64,000 nucleotides of DNA from Pisolithus tinctorius (Eukaryota; Basidiomycota; Agaricomycetes; Boletales; Pisolithaceae): NCBI GenBank assembly GCA_024663395.1, contig JANFAH010000001.1, forward strand, positions 4,340,001 to 4,404,000. The letters are read 5' to 3'. Under the pieces are notes generated by a model. It did no database searches, was not told the DNA's origin, and saw only the letters and a list, made by a program, of their open reading frames with translations. Positions 29,120 through 41,356 of the stretch are shown here, one piece after another (positions within the stretch are counted from its first letter, which is position 1; every line of letters starts with the position of its first letter). The translations under genes and the position numbers were made by a program.

Positions 29120-32100
29120 ATGGCCGACTCCCCGACACTCAGCATTACGCTCCTTGGTGCCGGGCAGGAGGTTGGGAGATCGTGTTGTGTGTTACGATAC
29201 AGAGGAAAGACCATAGTCTGTGATGCCGGCGTGCATCCTGCTTATACTGGGATGGCATCGCTGCCGTTCATCGACGAATTGGACTGGAGTACAGTCGACG
29301 CAATTCTCATTACTCAGTACGTTCTTTCGAATTTATTTATGACTGCGTTGTTGTTGACTCCCCCCCGTGAACGCTACCTCAGTTTTCACTTGGACCATGC
29401 TGCGGCTTTGACCTACATTATGGAGAAGGTGGGTCTGGTGCTGTGTTTACTGGGTCTACTTGGCTGGTAAAGGCTTAACTCGGACGCGTTTCTTTTCTTC
29501 TAGACAAATTTCAGAGACGGAAAAGGCAAGGTATATATGACGCATCCTACGAAAGCCGTCCACAAATTCATGATGCAAGATTTCGTCCGTATGAGGTGAG
29601 AGAGATATACACATCAAATCGTTACGTACGCCGACGTGCTCGTGCAGCTCTTCGTCGTCCGATGCACTCTTCACTCCACTCGAGATGTCCATGTCACTGT
29701 CTTCCATAATTCCCGTTTCGGCACATCAACTCATCCTGCCATGTCCGGGCGTGTCGTTCACTCCATATCATGCGGGTCATGTTCTTGGAGCTTGTATGTA
29801 TCTCATAGACATCGCCGGACTTAAAATTCTGTACACTGGGGACTATTCCCGTGAAGAGGACCGCCACCTTGTCAAGGCTGAGGTTCCACCCATCCGACCC
29901 GACGTCCTCATTGTCGAGAGTACTTATGGCGTGCAGACTTTGGAAGGAAGGGAAGAGAAGGAGTTGCGCTTTACGAGTCTCGTCCACTCGATTATACGAC
30001 GTGGGGGTCATGTTCTCTTGCCGGCATTTGCTCTCGGTAGGGCTCAGGAGTTGCTTCTCATCCTGGACGAGTATTGGAAGAAGCATCCGGATCTACACAA
30101 TGTTCCGATTTATTACGCGTCGAACCTTGCAAGGAAGTGCATGGCAGTGTATCAGACCTACATTCATACGATGAATGCGAATATCCGCTCGAGGTTTGCA
30201 AAGCGCGATAATCCCTTTGTGTTTAAGTAAGTTCCTGCTTTCCCCGTCGTTCCCAAAAGGGGCCAGCTTAGCTTACTTCCCTGCCATAGGCACATATCAA
30301 ACCTCCCCCAACCCCGAGGTTGGGAGCGAAAAATCGCAGAAGGTCCGCCCTGCGTGGTATTGGCAAGTCCAGGTTTTCTGCAGACTGGACCCAGCCGTGA
30401 GCTTCTTGAGCTGTGGGCACCAGATCCCCGGAACGGTCTCATCGTCACAGGTTACTCTGTTGAGGGTACTTTGGCTCGGGTGAGTGAGTCGCATTTGGGT
30501 TGGAGATTTTTTTCTTGTTTTCTTTTTTCTTTCTTTGCCATTCCGTGCAGTCGTTATACATTATGTACGCTATTCGGAATGCACACCGGGGTTCTTTGGT
30601 CAGTATATTACTTGAGCGATGCGCTCATGAAAGTCCGGTCTTGTTTAGGATATCATGAACGAACCTGAAGAAATCGTATCGCTGAAAGGGCACACTATAC
30701 CGCGGAAACTTTCAGTTGACTACATATCTTTCAGCGCTCACGTTGATTATTCACAAAATTCGGAATTCATCGAACAAGTCAAGGCCCAACATGTCGTATG
30801 TAGCGCATTCATCATTTCCCCTTGAGGGATGAGATTCTGAGGGCAGAAAATGACAGGTTCTCGTCCACGGCGAAGCAACGGCTATGGGTCGTTTACGTGC
30901 GGCCATGGCAGCGCGGTTCAAAGATCGAGATGAGGATGTCAAGATCCACACACCTCGTAATCTTGAGGAACTAGAGTTATCTTTCCGCGGAGAGCGGGTC
31001 GCCAAAGTATGGTCTTCTTTCTTCCCGCTGTTATTTTGACCGCGGCTCAGGGAACTTCTCCAGGCAATCGGCACTTTGGCAAGTAAGCCACCTCAAGAAA
31101 ATGACATAATTTCTGGATTGCTCGTTTCAAAAGACTACTCTTATACGTTGCTCGATCCTAGGGATCTACGCGACTTCGCTGGGCTTTCGACATGCACGGT
31201 CACCCAGCGACAGAAGATCGCTCTGGGTGTAGGCTGGGATTTAGTGAGGTGGCATCTGGAAGGCATGTTCGGAAAGGTAGAAGAGGGGTTCGATAAGGAT
31301 GGTGTGCAAACACTGCGGGTGAGGGCCATTCAACAACCGCCGAGGACTTACACGACGACCTGGCTAATTTTGCGTATTTTTCTACAGGTGATGGGAGTCG
31401 TGGATCTAAAGCATACCGCGGAACACGAGTTGACTCTTGAGTGGGATTCAAGTGCTAGTAACGACATGATTGCTGATTCGACATTAACCCTCATCACCGG
31501 TATCGATACGAGCCCGGCTTCTGTTAAACGTGAGTTACTTTCCTCTGACAGTAATCAACATTTTTATTGTGTATGGTACGGTGCTCATGTCGTCGTCAAC
31601 TTTATGCAGTAACCTCGCAACCCTGTGCACATGCACACCCTCATGCAGACTCCAAGAACGAGTCGTCATATACACGAATACAGATTCTTGCCGAATTCCT
31701 CGAAAACCATTTCGGGGAAGTGGAACTGCACATGCCAGATGCAACTGGTGAAGGCGACCAACATGACCACGGACACGAACAAGACGACGATGCGGTGAAT
31801 CGCGATCCCGCGCTGATTCTTCGTGTGGATGAGGCTGACGCACACATCAACTTGGTCACTTTGGTCAGTTAGGTTTTCGCGTTGTCGCCGCAATGTTCTG
31901 ACGCTAGTCATTAATGGCAGGTTGTAACATGCACTAGCGAGCCGCTCAGAAAGCGCATCGAAGCCGTGCTTGATATGGCTGTCTCGACCATCAGCTCCCT
32001 TACTGAGCTATTCAAAACTAGTGTGCCTATGGTGAATGAAGAGGGGGCCGTCGATAAGGCGATGCAGAAGTATCCTTCTCGGCAGCTTCCTGAGGATGAG

Positions 32101-32196
32101 CCGATCGCAAACGTAGAGTCAGAGACTCAGTCATCACCGCAGAATGTTGCAGCTCCGAGCGAGAGCGAGAACACAACAGAAGTCACTATAGCATAA
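29120..32196 (+). CDS. YSH1: CPSF73/Ysh1-like 3'-end endonuclease, copy B
   Basis: Second intact CPSF73/Ysh1 gene of the window. Start ATG 29120 ([19 protein letters not shown]). Splicing TH|FHLDH restores the HxHxDH zinc motif, followed by [63 protein letters not shown] and [17 protein letters not shown]. The C-terminal CPSF73-100_C region ([51 protein letters not shown]) continues into an extra acidic Glu/Ser tail ending TEVTIA* at 32196. It keeps the family-typical GRAQE and is longer than copy A, so it is the better candidate for the essential housekeeping copy. In the cell it would act in the cleavage and polyadenylation factor, cutting pre-mRNA after the poly(A) signal. Tail-to-tail with the Sec7 gene, 127 bp apart. 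Confidence 0.93.
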
Positions 32197-32323
32197 CTTC
32201 CTATATTCTAGTCCAAGATATATGTATGTAAAACAAACCAAAAAATATCACGGATAAATATCCTAACTTCTAATGTACATTTCCTCTAACCAGTATAAAC
32301 AGCATTAGATAGAGGTAAGGTAT

Positions 32324-35300
32324 CTACTGCCCACTTTCAGCAGTCTCTCTTCGATGATGGAAGCGGGGGGAGGAACCGGGTATAGGGTTGAGTAGTTGTC
32401 CATCAGCCTCGGACGCCGTATCTTCATCGGGATCAGTGGAGTCCTTCCGTTTGCCAGCGGAAGCACCCATTGCATCATTATCAGGGGAAGCGTGCACAAG
32501 TGCCCGCTCCAACGCCTTTTCGCCTCTTTTGCTCAGCCGCAGCGTCATCGCGGCCTTGAGCGAGTCAATGTATGACTCATATTTGACAATCTCGGTCAAC
32601 AGATATTGGGACTTCTTTTCCCAGTTGCTTTGCGCCTTTATGCTATTCGCCGACCGTGGTGGGTACTGAAACGAGGATTATGCAATTGCTCCCACAAGGA
32701 ATAGAATAGAACCACGTACCAGGGCGGCCATAGGTTCACGTAACTCATTATGATGTTTCAGATCTTTCTTCAGCGTTCCAACATATTTTTGGAGAGCCTC
32801 CAACTGAGTCTCTTCATCGTTAATGCTGGATATAGATGGGGGTATCGGGGGCTTCCAGTCGTTGACGTATGTCCTGTCCGACCACGGGGAATGCGGAGCA
32901 CGAACCGTCTGGATCCCATTCCAACCGAACTTGCTCCGGTTGCTGCGACTGCTACGTACACTGAGTGTGTCGGTACGATCGAGGTCGCGCGTTGTATCGT
33001 TTTCTGAAACGGAGCGCGGGTGTAATGCGTCGGACACGCGACTCCAACCGTACTCCATATTGGAGACACCACCGGCCAGTGGTTCCTTGCTAGTTCTCGC
33101 TGCCCAGTAGTTGCACGTGGAAACCCACTCGTTCACTAGTTCCTCCGTGCCCGCTTGAAAGAAGTAGACACCACCATTCGCAAGGGTCAACACCATGCAG
33201 TGCGGGCGTTGCTTGCTATAGCCTGGAGGTGGTAGCACATGTGCCAGGGAATGTGCGAGCTGCACGGTTCCCACGGACTGAGCATTTTCCTTGGAGCCGA
33301 CGTCCGTGAGACTCAAGTCAATGCAGATAAAATGTGAGCACATACAAGCCAGTTACCACCACCGACGACAGTGGTAGAAGTACTTCCATGGGCTCCAAAA
33401 ACGAACATGTTCAGTTCACCCCGTTGTATGACGGCAAAAACATCCATCCAGCCTTTGGACTTCGCTCGTTTTCCAGCTGACTCCCAGTACTGTTTGCGAC
33501 AAAGCATGCCCTCTTTCGCCCAGGGAGCACCTAACAAAGCAAGTTCTTCGTCGGATATGCTGATATTTGTCGAATCAGACACAATGCTGGTAAAGCTACG
33601 ATCCTCATCTTCTTGCGCTTCACGAATAATAGTATGCGACAGATTTGAAGCGAAGCCGAGAGCCGGGGTGAGGAAGGCAGCCACTGAGCCCACACCCTGT
33701 TATCCCAGTTAATACCTTCTTCTCGGCCATCGACAGATATGCTTACTTCATGCGTTGAGGTTGCGAAGCTCGGCGACGGGCTGACCCTGCCATCGACGCT
33801 ACTGTTGCTGCTGTATGGACTGTAGGGTGCACCAAGGATCGTTTGTAGGCCTCTGATGCTTCCACGTTTCAGAGTTGTGATCCGGTCCGAAGAGCCACGG
33901 AAACTTCGATTTCGCCTTATCAGTGTATGAGCTGTACTTGGACTCAATGAAGACATAGAAGAACGAGGTGCAAAAGTACTACCAAGTGGTAGCAATATCT
34001 GATGGCTCTTGATAGCACTATACATATCCTTTTCAGGGTTAAACGAGTGCACATTCGAAGTGGGACCTGAGAGCTGACTCACCTTCAGCAAGCTTTCCAT
34101 CTCCAACTCCCAACTGCGGTCAAAAATGGCATGTACGTTCGGTGACTTTGGTTCATTCACGGAGGGATGTTGGAAAGACGTCGTGCTGCTATTTTGCGAA
34201 GGGTGAGTTGCGGAAAGCGTGGAAGATGTTCCTCCTGTCGAAATAAAAGTATCCTTGGATACGCTGTTCCAACTTGCATTACTTCCGCTCCTCTTCGAGC
34301 GCGCTAGTGACTGCGTCTCAGTTCCCTCCGAGCCAACTGGGCTACTACTATCGTCGTCGTGGTCAAGCTCGGTACTTGAACCTTGTCGATTTGAGTGAAG
34401 CTGCATTTGGATCGTTGCCATAGTGTTGCGCACGAACTGGTTTCGGGACATCCGGTTGGCAATGTCCGCCACATGAAGATCAGTGTTCAGCAATAACAAT
34501 GAATACGTGACCGCATGGAGGACACCTGAGAATGGTTGTCAAATGCGATGGTTGACCACGGATACTCAACGACGTACTGGCACTCCCATAAACACGACTG
34601 GGATTGCAATCCCAGAAGCGTCTGCTAAACTCCTCCAAGATACGATCCACCTGCTGGGTTTCAGCTTTCAGATATAGCTTCGCACACAATCGCCTTAAGC
34701 GCCATGTTCAGCAATGTTTCCACCCATGGTGCTGGCACGCACCTGAAGGCAGAATCCAGCCTGAGACCTGTAAAGTCATAGTAGCCCATGTAATAGTGTA
34801 ATGCGATCTTGTTAATTCGACCACTCCATTACAAGATCAGGTACAACTCGCAAGGGCTAGATGCCAAAATACTCACTTGCCACCCAACCATTCAGCAATT
34901 TTGTCCTTGGCCAAAAATTCCTCATCTTCTTGATAGCATTTTGCTGCAAGCTCCTTTCCTCGTTCTTCTGGATCTGTGGTTTCATCCTCTTTTTTGGAGA
35001 AAGCGGGATTCGAAGCGTATCGGTTAATGATAAGGTCACTCGTGGTGAGTTCTTGATGTGAAGATGCTACGAAGACAGAACAAAAAAGGATTAATTTACG
35101 TTTGTCCGAAATGATCTCTGGAACGACTCACGAGAACGAATATCATCGACCGTCGGAATCAGGGAGGGTTCGGAGCTTGAGGCGGCTGAACGATGATGTA
35201 CGCGTAGCCGGGACATGTCACGGTACGAAGATTGCATCTGGTTACCGTAACCTGTGACTTTTAGGGGACTAGGACCGTGCCGTAGGAATGCAACCCGGGG

Positions 35301-37340
35301 TGATCCTGCAGGGACAGTGCCAGCGTCTGACCCAGACTGTCCGCGAACTGGGGTATAGAGCGAAGAAGAACGGGGAGGTACCATGACACGTTCTTTGTCT
35401 GTCCGACCTTTCGAGGGAACCTCTGTAGATGAATCCGTTGGCAAGGGAACGAGAGGGGTTGACGGTGCGACAGACGGTAACACCGGTAATTTCGTATCTC
35501 TCCGGGTTACGGTCTGGGCGCGGGTGCCTGAGGAGCTGGGGCGGGCAGAAGTAGGACTCCGTGCCGGCGTACAGGGGTCCCGGAGGTCAAGCGAAGAGGC
35601 TGGGCCTGGATCCAATTTCGAAAGGACACCTTTAAAATCGCTAAGGATGCCGTTGAGAGAGGTGTTGGAATCCCAAGCGCGATCGTCAGTATTGGTATCA
35701 TAACCTTTCGGTGGCAACGCTGGTGGAGGTGATGATTGGCAGTCCATTTTCTGTATGTCAACATCGTTGACACTCATGCTCCGCCGCTTTGCATGGCCCA
35801 TAAATTTATCGGCTCCCGGACGGTTGACAAAACGTTCCTCAGGAGAGGGCGTACGGACTTTCATACGGGAAATAGGGTCAATCACGACCAGGGAACTTGC
35901 CTCGGATTCGTTGCTCGCGCGGTCGATTGGTGCCACGCGGATAGGCGGCAAAGGCTTTTGATTGCGGGGGTTGGTTGGAGGACTCGTAAAGATGTCCACA
36001 GAAGCTGCGGTGGGCGGACGTTGGGCATGGGCATCACTTGGTAAAGGGGGCACAGGAGAACCAAAGACATCTGCAAAAGTGGATCGTCCGTGAGCAGACC
36101 CGGGTAACGAGGCATCGGTGCGCTGAACATATTTGAATATGATCAGAGCGAACGCAAGCTACACATGAGATCGTTGACGTACAGAACGCTCGCGAGTCGT
36201 GGACTGCCCCAGCATCCTACCCAAAAACGCACTCGTCTTGGCCCTGACGGAGTTTTTCGACACCTAGCACATGCAGAACGTTCGGGTGAGGAAGTGACAG
36301 AGAAGGAAAGGTAACACCGCACCTTGTCGGAGTCTGCTTTTGAGGAGGTCCTTGAGCGTGGACTTGCTATTACCCAGTCCGAGCCGCTGGGGCTTATAGG
36401 ATCCTTGGCAGACTTTGCGCTAGCTCTGTAGGGCGCTGGGGTGATGGATAATTTTGGGGGTGCAGGGCTATTGGCAGCCGAAGAGGTCGACGACCTTGAA
36501 CGCGCTGGTGCACGAAGTGTACCAGAAGAGACGGCGGTAGGGGCGGTGGACGAGAACGAACATGGCGCGCTGGGCAATGGGGGTGGTGGTTCCGACTGCT
36601 TTTCCTTCTGGCTCTGAACGAGATTAGCTGGGACAACACCGCCCCGTTCTTTTGCTTTTCGCAAGAGAGTAGCGAGATCTGGGCTGCTGGATGTACCAGG
36701 AGAGCGGTAGATAGATCGTCGTTTAGATTGTTGCATGTCAATATCCTCAGCGTCGTAGAAGATTTCGTTAGATGAGGAGGACGAAGTGGCTCTTTGTACG
36801 TTGGTGGAGGCGGTGGCGTGAGCGGTGGGAGCAGGGCCCGGAGAAGGGGTCGGGGGCACGACGACGGGTGTCGCAGGTGCCGGTAAAGGGCGAGAAGTGT
36901 ACATCTCCTTCTGAGGGGCTGGCGAGGCAGACTCGTGCCGGGGTTGACAACGTTGATCAACGGGGTTCGAAGAGGGTGCTGGGCTGTCCTCCACACCGAG
37001 GGAGTTCACATCCAGACCCTCCTTAAGCGTCACGGTTCCGCCCGTGCGCAACGCCTGCTCGAAATCAAGGTCCGTTCGAGATACGCGACGGCTAACTTGG
37101 ATGTCTTTGGAAGCTACAGGTTGAAGACCGGGGAATGAGGGTGGAGGACGCGGCGTATTAGGACCTGCGACGCTCCTAAAGAACGAAGCCAGTTTGACGG
37201 TGGTTCAGCACGGATATTAATATTATACAGTGCGGGGATTGCTCAGGCCAGTACTTGGGTATCCTGGGCGTCTCACCGTCTTCGTGCCTCGTCGAGCGCG
37301 AGCAAACTCAGGGTCTTTCGTGTCAGCCCTGGGCACCCCC
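32324..37340 (-). CDS. Sec7-PH Arf guanine-nucleotide exchange factor (Syt1-like)
   Basis: Activator of Arf GTPases in vesicle traffic. The long N-terminal half is disordered and Pro/Ser-rich (ANLVQSQKEKQSEPPPPLPS, RTPSPEERFVNRPG). The Sec7 domain starts around 35060: DPEERGKELAAKCYQEDEEF, LAKDKIAEWLGG, LCAKLYLKAETQQVDRILEE, FSRRFWDCNPSRVYGSA and SLLLLNTDLHVADI. After a Ser-rich linker a PH domain follows (WAKEGMLCRKQYWESAGKR, GWMDVFAVIQRGELNMFVFG, GGVYFFQAGTEELVNEWVST), then a coiled coil (EETQLEALQKYVGTLKKDLK) and a tail ending RRETAESGQ* at 32324. The Sec7-then-PH order matches yeast Syt1. The 5' end is uncertain: the most upstream exon I can support reads TLSLLALDEARR, joined to SVAGPNTPRPP, and I could not fix the ATG. 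Confidence 0.82.
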
Positions 37341-37634
37341 CAAAAAAAAAACAGAAACAAAACAAAGACATATTGGCTGTTCTTACAACCTCTTCTCACA
37401 GGAGGGAATAACATTAGACTACTAGGAGCAACGGTGCCTGCTATAGCGCAGCAATCATACACATATGTGAGCCAACAGACCGACTCGAAATGAGATCAAA
37501 AATGAAATAATCTATGTAGTCGCGTCATCGTACGATCCGAGCATGGACAAGAAAATATACATGGACCCCACAACGTCAGTAGATGAATAAGCGCAACAAC
37601 AGGCGTTGCCACTGACGGTGAGGTGCTGGATACA

Positions 37635-40600
37635 TCATGTTTGTACATTCGGTTCAGTTCCCTTGCGAGCAAACGGGGTGGACGATAGTCCCGGTAGACC
37701 TGTCGACGTCCGCCGTTGTCTCTTTAGTGCCAAGGTTCCAGTCGGGGTCGGGGCCACTCCTGGCCGATTACTACTACCGGGCGCCCCACGTGGAGCCGTC
37801 AAGCCGCTCGGAAGCGTACTTGTGGTAGACGCGCGGGGGCGTGTCGAAGCAGCAAGTTTGGGTAAACCTGCATTTCCTTTGCGGGCATTGCCATTCGGTG
37901 CTCCAGAGGCACGGTTCCTGCGATAAGGAGACGGTCAGATGCTAACGGCAGCGACACCGACGTTTAAAAGTGTAAACCTTTTCTTTATTACGTCTGTCTT
38001 CAACGATAACGGCCGTACGACTCCGTGCAATTTCTAAACATATCTTTAGTACCACCACCCAAGTCCCCTCGCGATACGACGACTTACATAGAACAATCCG
38101 CACGCGTTACCTTCGCAACACCGAGTTTAGCGCCAGAAAACATACAAGGGAACCGTATTGACTTACATAGCGGTTGTCCCTCTGGATCTCGTCTCCAGAG
38201 GGGCGTGTTAGTTGTTTGACAATTTGTACATGATGTAGGTGGTTGCTCCCCATCCTCGCTGCTCCCTTTCACTGCGCTACTACTGCCTTCGGTCGTCGGA
38301 TCAGGGGTGCTTGTTGACGATCGAGAATCTGCAACAGCATTAACAGTCGCGCCCGACGCTGATTTCTTCCGCTGTATATCCTGCACCATTCGCTTCATCG
38401 ACGCAATCTTGCGATTCTGTGAGCGGGAGTTGGCGCCATCGACTGACGGTGGTGACGGGGCGGTGTAAGGTTCAGGGGACGCAGTGGAAGAAGTGGGTAT
38501 ACCGTTCCCCCAATCGCTCGATGGACTTGGGTGATAACTCTGCAGGATGGTTTCACCAGTGTGGTCCACAGGCAGAATCTGCGTGGGATCAACGTGCGTG
38601 TAAGGTCCTTGAGCAAGACCCACACTAGCATCCAGAGACGCAAAGGGAAGTCCGAGGATGTGGTACTCCAGACCGCCTTCATCACAAGAGAAATTGGCCG
38701 AATTTGGCTGGGCATAGCGCTCCGTCATGGCGGCGTTGGCAGCTGCAGCCGCAGAGAGTCCCTCGTTGATACCATGAGGAGAACCTACTGAAGACGTATA
38801 AGTAGGTCCGGCAAGCGAATGTGATGCAGAATCAGGGAAGGGTAGGTCAGACGATCGCCCGCTATCTGAAGCATGCAGCATATGCGAGAACTCGTTATGC
38901 GCCACAGAACTTCCTTGAGCTGACAGGTCAAACATCCCATCGAATGGAGGATAGCTGAAATTGAAAGTCGTGGAGGGAAAAGAACCACTGTTGACGTACT
39001 GATCCGCGTCCCGGGGTTGTGGTAGCCGCGGATTAGTACCATCGATATCTGAGGGATCAGCACGCAGCAAACTCTCAGCGAGAACGGCTTCAGCCGGCCG
39101 CTTCTGCCCCAAGAGGCTGTCTGGGGACAAGGGTTTCCCATTCACTTGATGCCTACCGCTCGGCCCAATGAAAAATCCCTCCTTCTCCACGGTGTGATCA
39201 AAGCTCGTCTTGCGCACGTGTTTTGGGAACACACGAGGTTTTGCTGATTGGTCCTCTGTCGGGAGCTTGGAAAGACCGTGGAGACCGAAAGGAGGAAGAG
39301 AAGAAGGCTGGAAAGCGGGGGTATTGAGAACGGAGAGCGAATGACTCATTTGATGATTACACGCGTTCTGACGGGAGGGGCTGCCGTATGGCACAGATAC
39401 ATGCTCAACAGTACCTTCATGCACGGCGGATAATGCGGAATGCAACGACGATGAGGGGTGCCGATGCGCAGGTAGTGCGGAAGTACTTGGAATGGGTATG
39501 CTTGGAGAACCCGCAAGGCCCTTCATGTCACCAGAAACGCGTCGGGCATATCCTTGTTGAGTTTCATGTGAATTAGTAGAGGTTCCTGGACCCATAGGGG
39601 GGAATGGGAACTGCCCATCGAATTGGACAGACATGACCCCTTGGTCATATCCGTATCCTGGCCGAGAACGAGAGCGACTTTGCGGTCTCCAATCCATGGA
39701 GATCCGTGACCGAGATCTACTCACAGCCCGCCAGTCCATGGGAACAGCACTGAGAATGGACCGCTTTACCAGGGCAAAGACAAAATGGAAATAAGAACAC
39801 TTACTCGTCGTCCTCCGTACCATCCTGGTTAGTGCCATCGAATCCAACAACCCGCACCTTCCCTTTACCTTTGGCAATGGATCGACCTCTCTCCTCCCCA
39901 CCGATGTTAGAGGAAGATGGCTCAGCCATGGAGGTGGGAGTGGGTGGAGTGGTGACTTCGTCCTTTATCCTAACCTTCCTCTCCGCCACCACATCATTCT
40001 GATTTGCCTCTTCTTCCTCGTCTTTCTTTTTCTTCAGTGCCAGAGCCATCATCCGCCAAGTGATATTTTCCATTCGTTGAGCATGAGGAAGATGTGCCTT
40101 CGTCCTAGTGTACATTTTCCAGACCTGGGCTGCCAAGGGATCTTGTTTGGCAAGTTCCTCTGGTTTTTCTCCTGAATGTTCCAGAGACGCCGACTGAAGA
40201 TCAGGGGAGCCTGACAATCTGGGAGATGTATAGGAACTGGGGCCAGCATCTTTGGTCGTTGGAATGAACAGATCATCGGAAAAAATATCACTAAAGATGG
40301 GTTGTTTGGTGTCCAGAGCAAGGGAGGACTTTGCGGAAGGTGGCAAGGGCTTCTGAGCAGAGTGCGGTGACGAATCCTGGTGAGTGATTCCGTTCTGAGG
40401 TATAGTCAGTTGAGTGAGAGGCGAGTAGGACCAAGGTGACGAAGGTGTAGTGGATTGAGGTGACATCCACAACGATGGTAATACGCCAACGTTTGAACGT
40501 TCTATAGGTATATTACACCCTGTATAGTTGGAGATCGATAGGAGGTCGGGGTGCATGTCGGGTGCAAGCCCATTCGTGCTTCGGTTCTGATTGACATTCG

Positions 40601-41356
40601 TCAAATGCGAATCCGATGTCTAATAGAGATGCGATTATAGGAGGCTGGAGTCTGTTTGGAACATGAACTCACCATGACGCGCCTGCTGTCAGCGATCTTG
40701 GGCAGTCTAGAAAGACGACCGTGTTGAGGCTGGGCGGGCGAGACCAAGACGTCATGAGGGGATGAGGTTGATTTGTCGATCAAGGGTCCCGCGGTGGAGG
40801 CCTGAGTCCTCAAGATCGAGGGTCTGGGTAGATGATGGGATGGTGATGGAAATGTTGTTGTGCCGTTTGACCAAGCCGGATGGGTCTGGCCATTGTGTTG
40901 GTTCCTCTGTTGCGTCTTGATGGGCTGGGGCCTTGATTGGGAGGCCAAATGATGCTGGGCGTCGTGATTGTTGTTCGGGCCCTCGGGAATGGCACCCTGC
41001 GAAGCAAGACTAGCGAAGAAAGCAGGATTCAAGGGAGCTGAAAAGAGATTGGGCCAGTCAGTGTTGGGGACGGATTGCATGGGGGAGTGGTGATCTGAAG
41101 TATCGGGGGCAAGATGGTGGGGAAGAGCCTGATGGAGCATATGGGTTGCGAAGGAAGGGTTGACCACAGTGTGATGTGGGTCGGAGAGGTTCTGCCAATT
41201 TGGCGAGGACTGGATAGAGGAAGAGTTGGGGCTTGGTTCAGATGAATAGGAAGGGTGGAACGAGGTGTCGATGGACGGGCGTTCTCCCGGTGGCCGGGCA
41301 CGGGTAGCGAGGGGGTCCTGATGATACGAGGACGCTGTAGCCGACAAGAGGCCCAT
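37635..41356 (-). CDS. areA: AreA/Nit2-type GATA transcription factor
   Basis: Global nitrogen-catabolite regulator family. Start ATG 41356-41354 ([16 protein letters not shown]). The long N-terminal part includes the AreA-type DUF1752 segment [20 protein letters not shown], then [16 protein letters not shown]. Exon 3 begins [20 protein letters not shown], an Arg/Ser-rich repeat. Near the C-terminus a single class IVa GATA finger (C-X2-C-X17-C-X2-C) is rebuilt from three exons: [29 protein letters not shown] and [19 protein letters not shown]. The protein ends KGTEPNVQT* at 37635 and is about 1150 residues, at the large end for the family. A further intron lies in the 5' leader just before the start. 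The role is inferred from family; I noticed no clear HGATAR cluster upstream. Confidence 0.88.
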
